Part shown: positions 59,922 to 64,000 of the stretch, piece after piece
Position numbering within the stretch: position 1 is the first letter of the stretch
Layout: each line of letters opens with the position of its first letter
The notes under the pieces: model-generated
Databases searched by the model: none
Told to the model about the DNA's origin: nothing
What the model saw: the letters and a program-made list of their open reading frames with translations, nothing else
Made by a program: the position numbers and the translations under genes
From: Chamaecyparis obtusa
Taxonomy: Eukaryota; Streptophyta; Pinopsida; Cupressales; Cupressaceae
Direction: 5' to 3'
DNA length: 64,000 nucleotides
NCBI GenBank assembly: GCA_027943335.1
Contig: BSBK01001870.1
Span: forward strand, 992,001 to 1,056,000

Positions 59922-61052
59922 TGTCATTACTAGCAAACCATTACATAGGTAAGAAGGATTTACCCATCGATAAATAGGTACACAACTAGTAAACCAATTC
60001 ACCCATTGATGAACTACACTATCGGTAAAGGACTAACCAGTAAAGGGAACATGTAAAGATCTATCAGAAAATAAGTAAATAGGTGAAGTGGTGAACTACC
60101 TACCGGTCAGATAGAAAATAGATGAAAGATAAATAGTTTTGAGCAATCGATGAAATTGATCATAATGGAAGCAGATTCATTTAACATTGACAAAAAAGAA
60201 AGCGTAATACATAGATTAGAGAGTTAATTAAAGTGAATTATAAGGAATGATCAACTAGACATCATACTAATTTCAAGGTATAATTGGTGAATAATAATGA
60301 AGCATTTACACACCTAGGGAATGACAAGCATTAATGTCTACCTAACAGATGCAGTGAAAGATTTAGGTTTTCTATGTTTAGGTTTTTACGCTAGTGGGAT
60401 CAAGTACCATAATTTTTTTTACATCTAGAGGCAGACATTGTGTAACAAGTAGAGAGAGTAAGAGAGAGATAAGATTGAGAAGTTGAAGTGATTGATGCAG
60501 GAAAAAATGTGCGGTCACAAAGTTAACTTCAGAAAAGTTGCAGAAGGTTTAAATGAACATAAACAAAGCTAAAAGGATCTGATCAAGCATTGAAGGGTGA
60601 AAATTATAGGTCAAGTTTCTTTTTGTATTCCTAACAGTTTTCAAAAAGTTTCTAAAATCCTCTAACAAGGTAGTCTTTAACAGGACTTTATTGTAAATCC
60701 CTTAACTGGGTAAACACTGTTATAAAGGGATAAAATCCCTTATCAGGGTAGTTTGTAATAGGACTTTTAGATACATCTAATAATTGGTAGTACTTTTCTA
60801 CTTTAGTCAATAGTTGTGGGTGTCATCCCCACTGTAGTTTTTCCCTCTAATCGATGGTTCATGTGATACCAAAATTAAGGTATTGTGTGTATGGACTGTT
60901 TATGATTTCATTGCATTAATACTTTACATTTCAAGTCTTATGCTTTATAGTTATGTAAGTGTATTTTTCTATAAGAAAAAGGTTATCAATCTAAACTAGT
61001 GAAGTATTATAGTATTTATTCACCCCCCTCTCAGTACCTATTATTTCCAATA
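59922..61052 (+). repeat. 5' LTR of element A2 (left end approximate)
   Basis: It ends CACCCCCCTCTCAGTACC, then TATTATTTCCAATA, directly before a Met-type PBS. The last 250 bp align with the element A LTR (TGTGGGTGTCATCCCCAC is shared). The start is placed at TGTCATTAC because C-like sequence stops there; no second LTR is available to confirm it. Motifs such as ATCGGTAAA recur in its first 200 bp. Confidence 0.7.
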
Positions 61053-61054
61053 AT

Positions 61055-61066
61055 TGGTATCAGAGA
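61055..61066 (+). other. Primer binding site of A2
   Basis: TGGTATCAGAGA starts two bases after the LTR end, as in element A. It matches the initiator Met-tRNA PBS TGGTATCAGAGC except for the last base. Confidence 0.85.
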
Positions 61067-61115
61067 TAGTGTTCTCTAGAGGGAAGTTTAACAACTTGAG
61101 AGAAGATCTGGGAAG

Positions 61116-62331
61116 ATGGATAGGTATAGGAAAGAGAGACAACTAGAGGATGCCTTGGAAGTAGAAATTGAACAGATACAAGATCTGAAAGATAAGTTGA
61201 AGGTCTCTTTTAAAAAAAGAAAGGAACTGTCAAAGCAACTGAAGATAAGTCTTGACAATATTGAGGAACTATCAGAAGGAAGTGTTAGCTCAGAAGAAGT
61301 TGATGCAACTATTGCAAATTTTATGGAAAAGAACAATACCTTGAATGAAGATTTGATCAACATGAAAAGAGAACAAGAGAGTCAAGCCCCGATGATGGTA
61401 GAAATAATTGATAGAATGAGAGAAGATAAAAGTTAAAAAGAAATTCTTAAATCTGAGAAGAGAAGTGTTGAACAAACTATCTGAGACAAAGATGCAATCA
61501 TGAAACTACTACAACAGGAAAAGCACACATTGAATGAATAGTTGAACAACACAAGTGAAGAAAACATATAGATACTTGCTGAAAAGGAAAAACTAAAAAA
61601 AGAGATTGAGCAATTGAGGAATGATCTAGAAGTTGAAAATGAAGTCAATGAAAGATTCAAAAGGTTTGAGTTGAGAATGAAGAAAATTGATGAACAATTG
61701 AAGAACCAAAGAAGACATAAGGATAGTATTGGTCTAGGATATACCAGTGACAACAAACTTGAAGTTGGAGAATCATCCAAATCTCAAGAAAATAATTCAT
61801 CACAAGATCCTATCAACATGCAAGGTAAGAAACCCACTAAACCTATCTGTTATAACTATGGAAATCTTGGTCATACATCTAATGTCTGTAGAAGCAGACC
61901 GGTCAATGTATCTAGAGGTACACCATTTAATGGACACTATTATAATTGCAATAAATATGGTCACCAAGATTATGAGTGCAGATCAAGATCTAGTAGAAGA
62001 TCATCTGAAGGAAGCTTTAATGGTTTACTATTACACATGCAACAAATATGGACATAGGTAAGGACATTGCAGAACAAGAATGGCTAACCATCTGGTGAAT
62101 AATATAAGAAGAGAAGGAAACATAAATGTTTCATGTTCTATCTATGGAAATCATGGACATATGGTAGTTAATTGTCTATTAAGGAATTTGAGAGGTAATT
62201 TTGGACCCTAGAGGTCAACATGTATGAATTTTTTTCATTGTCACAAGATTGGACATCTTACAAGAGATTGTTGGCATAGGAACCAGTCACCAAGCAATGC
62301 AGGTAGAAAAGGAAAAAGGACTTGTAAATAT
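61116..62331 (+). pseudogene. A2 Gag-like protein with multiple zinc knuckles
   Basis: It opens MDRYRKERQLEDALEVE and aligns at its start with element A Gag. The first 240 residues are coiled-coil (LKDKLKVSFKKRKELSKQL). Five knuckle remnants follow: CYNYGNLGHTSNVC, YYNCNKYGHQDYEC, YYTCNKYGHR, CSIYGNHGHMVVNC and FHCHKIGHLTRDC. Most lost cysteines now read Tyr or Phe. A TAA at 61434 and a frameshift near 62040 break it. It is shorter than the A copy. Confidence 0.8.
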
Positions 62332-62940
62332 TGAATAAATGAGGAGTGAGATGATTAATATATGGATAAATAAGGAAGAAAGTAGTGCATGTACCAATGC
62401 ATAAACATGCAACTCATCCTCCTATGGTATAGATGATTTATCATCTAACTAAGCAAGTAAGTATTTATTAGGGACTAAATACCATTGTTATATCTACTGG
62501 TCCCTTACATTGTTTAGTTGAATTATCTATTAGCATGAATAGATGCACATAATATGAAGTTGAACAAATTTGGTTATAAATTCTCTATCATTTGGAGTTG
62601 TACATCTATTGATTAACACATAATTAAGTCACCTATTGAAAAAGGAGTATGAGGAGGCTATCGGTAAACTACATTTAATGTTTGTACCTAATGTTGTCAC
62701 TGGAAAACCTATCGATAAAATAAGTATCAAGGTTAACCTACTCATCATTCATTTTACATTTTGGTAAGTGATTGTCTAAGAAGAGAGTATTTGTCATCCA
62801 TTGTGTGATTTACAAATTGGAATTATTTGTGAAGAATCAAGATGAATAGATTGCAAGCCCTAGTCAAGCAGTAGATGTAGAGTGGTGAAAAATCTTATAG
62901 GGACTTCAAAGAGTAAGCTGAAATTATTTGGACATAAATC
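62332..62940. other. A2 spacer between Gag and ORF2
   Basis: No open frame of note in about 600 bp. It mirrors the 540-bp spacer of element A. Confidence 0.5.
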
Positions 62941-64000
62941 ATGGAAGAGAATGTTGACACCCCTATCTTGATCAAGATCACACAGGAGCCCAAGCCTGAA
63001 TACAAAATTTTCCCATTGAAGGCAACAAAAGTTGATAGAGAAGGTGCCCTATTGTTAATTCCTTCCCAAGTAATGTTGACATAAGATGTAAGAAAATTTA
63101 TCCACTATAAGTTGAATGAACTAGGAGATAAGAAAATTCAAGACGAATACCTAGAAATGTGCAAAGACAGTGAGTTGAATGACAAGTTTAAGCATTTGGT
63201 TACTAAGGTTTTAACACATTTGGTTGACCTACCAAAAGTATTGATTTAAAAATGGATTAGGTATGTGATGAGTTGGTATCATGATCAATTTATCTGATTA
63301 GAAGAAGAAAAACCTATTAAAATCTCAAATGATTTGATTCATATGGTCACAGGACTATCGACAGACAAAGAACAATGTACCCTAAGACTTGTATCTAGGG
63401 ATGAAGTAGAAGAACTAACCAAGTCAAAACAAGATCACTGATATATGACATTATAGGCCAAGAGGTAAGATTTGTCTCAATGATTATCGGTTATAAATTC
63501 TATCAATCTAGTCGGTTGAATAGCATCCCTGATAGAGCAATTCATGCAACCTATGAGTTTTTGAAATTGGGAAAGAGGTACGACCTAGAAGAAATGACAA
63601 GATCACAACAATGTGAGAAATAAAATGAATTTCACCATGGATACAATCAATGAAGTTATAGAAAAATCCACCACCGATCCATAACTAATCCAAGTTGAAG
63701 ATGAACCATTGGAAACACCACTTATGGTGAACCTAATTGAGCAACAAGGAAACATTGTTGATACCAAGGAAAGATAAAGGGATGAATCTATGCAAAGAAA
63801 ATATATTAAAAATAGGACAAAGGTGACATAGAAACCTATGGACTCAAACATGCCACCATAGGAAGCAACAAATCAACCCCAGGAACAACACAAAGATATG
63901 GGTGATCAAGGTCACACAGACCACTAGGCTAAGATGAAATCCAATCATGAGAAAAGAAAGGAAGAAGATACATAAAAGATAACAAGATATGAAACTAAGA
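62941..64000 (+). pseudogene. A2 ORF2, runs off the window
   Basis: It starts MEENVDTPILIKITQEPKP. The middle has NDLIHMVTGLSTDKEQ, matching QVTRYPTIQG of element A, and IIGYKFYQSSRLNSIP, matching VISHKFYQSSWLDSVP. A charged region follows, near 63600-63960. Stops (TAA 63079, TAA 63247, TGA 63295) and two frameshifts (near 63450 and 63620) make it dead. Similarity to A over the same order of motifs shows that ORF2 is a real, inherited gene of this family. Confidence 0.75.

Noticed and set aside
61055..61066. TGGTATCAGAG considered as part of a tRNA gene
   Set aside because: It is the complement of a tRNA 3' end directly after an LTR, which is a primer binding site; no cloverleaf can be drawn around it.

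Overview
This is non-genic nuclear plant DNA. It is AT-rich and built almost entirely of nested, decayed LTR retrotransposons. I see no host gene, tRNA, rRNA or CRISPR array. The depth of nesting, the old copies and the Tat-lineage Ty3/gypsy pol suggest a very large plant genome. A gymnosperm is my guess; the sequence does not prove it. Nearly every reading frame carries in-frame stops, so all coding entries are pseudogenes. I assigned domains by reading translations by eye, with no database search.

Layout, left to right. (1) 1-13060 holds remains of a plus-strand element, here called P. Its PPT and 3' LTR start are at 12151-12164, and it carries an antisense plant mobile domain (PMD) gene (9027-10823). 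Element A (723-8830, minus strand) is inserted in it, complete with two LTRs, PBS, PPT and a 5-bp ATAGC duplication. A encodes a Gag with five zinc knuckles and a second long ORF of about 1,170 codons, but I see no protease, integrase, RT or RNase H. (2) About 13060-22931 is the 3' end and LTR of element G, split by element D (13438-21520). D is a complete gag-protease element without RT or integrase. (3) 22932-37613 is composite F, a minus-strand Ty3/gypsy element. Its 5' noncoding region and first ORF occur twice, in direct orientation, on either side of one pol gene. (4) 37614 to about 46850 is E, a plus-strand Tat-type Ty3/gypsy with protease, RT, RNase H, a second (archaeal-type) RNase H and integrase. 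Its 3' LTR is interrupted by a LINE-like insertion with an 18-bp duplication. (5) About 46850-55985 is H, a second plus-strand Ty3/gypsy with an extra ORF after integrase. (6) About 55985-59921 is C, a relative of D that has lost its zinc finger region and is split by a solo LTR (56577-57826, duplication CCTAG). (7) 59922-64000 is A2, a 5' half of a relative of A in plus orientation; its LTR, PBS, multi-knuckle Gag and start of the second ORF are in the window.

Order of events that can be read: A entered P; D entered the LTR of G; G lies against a truncated F; F interrupts the protease region of E; the LINE-like piece entered the E LTR; a solo LTR and later or independently A2 entered C. None of these elements looks able to move today. 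The A/A2 family is the most interesting item: two diverged copies keep the same unusual two-ORF plan without pol, which implies a non-autonomous family that spread using enzymes from another element.
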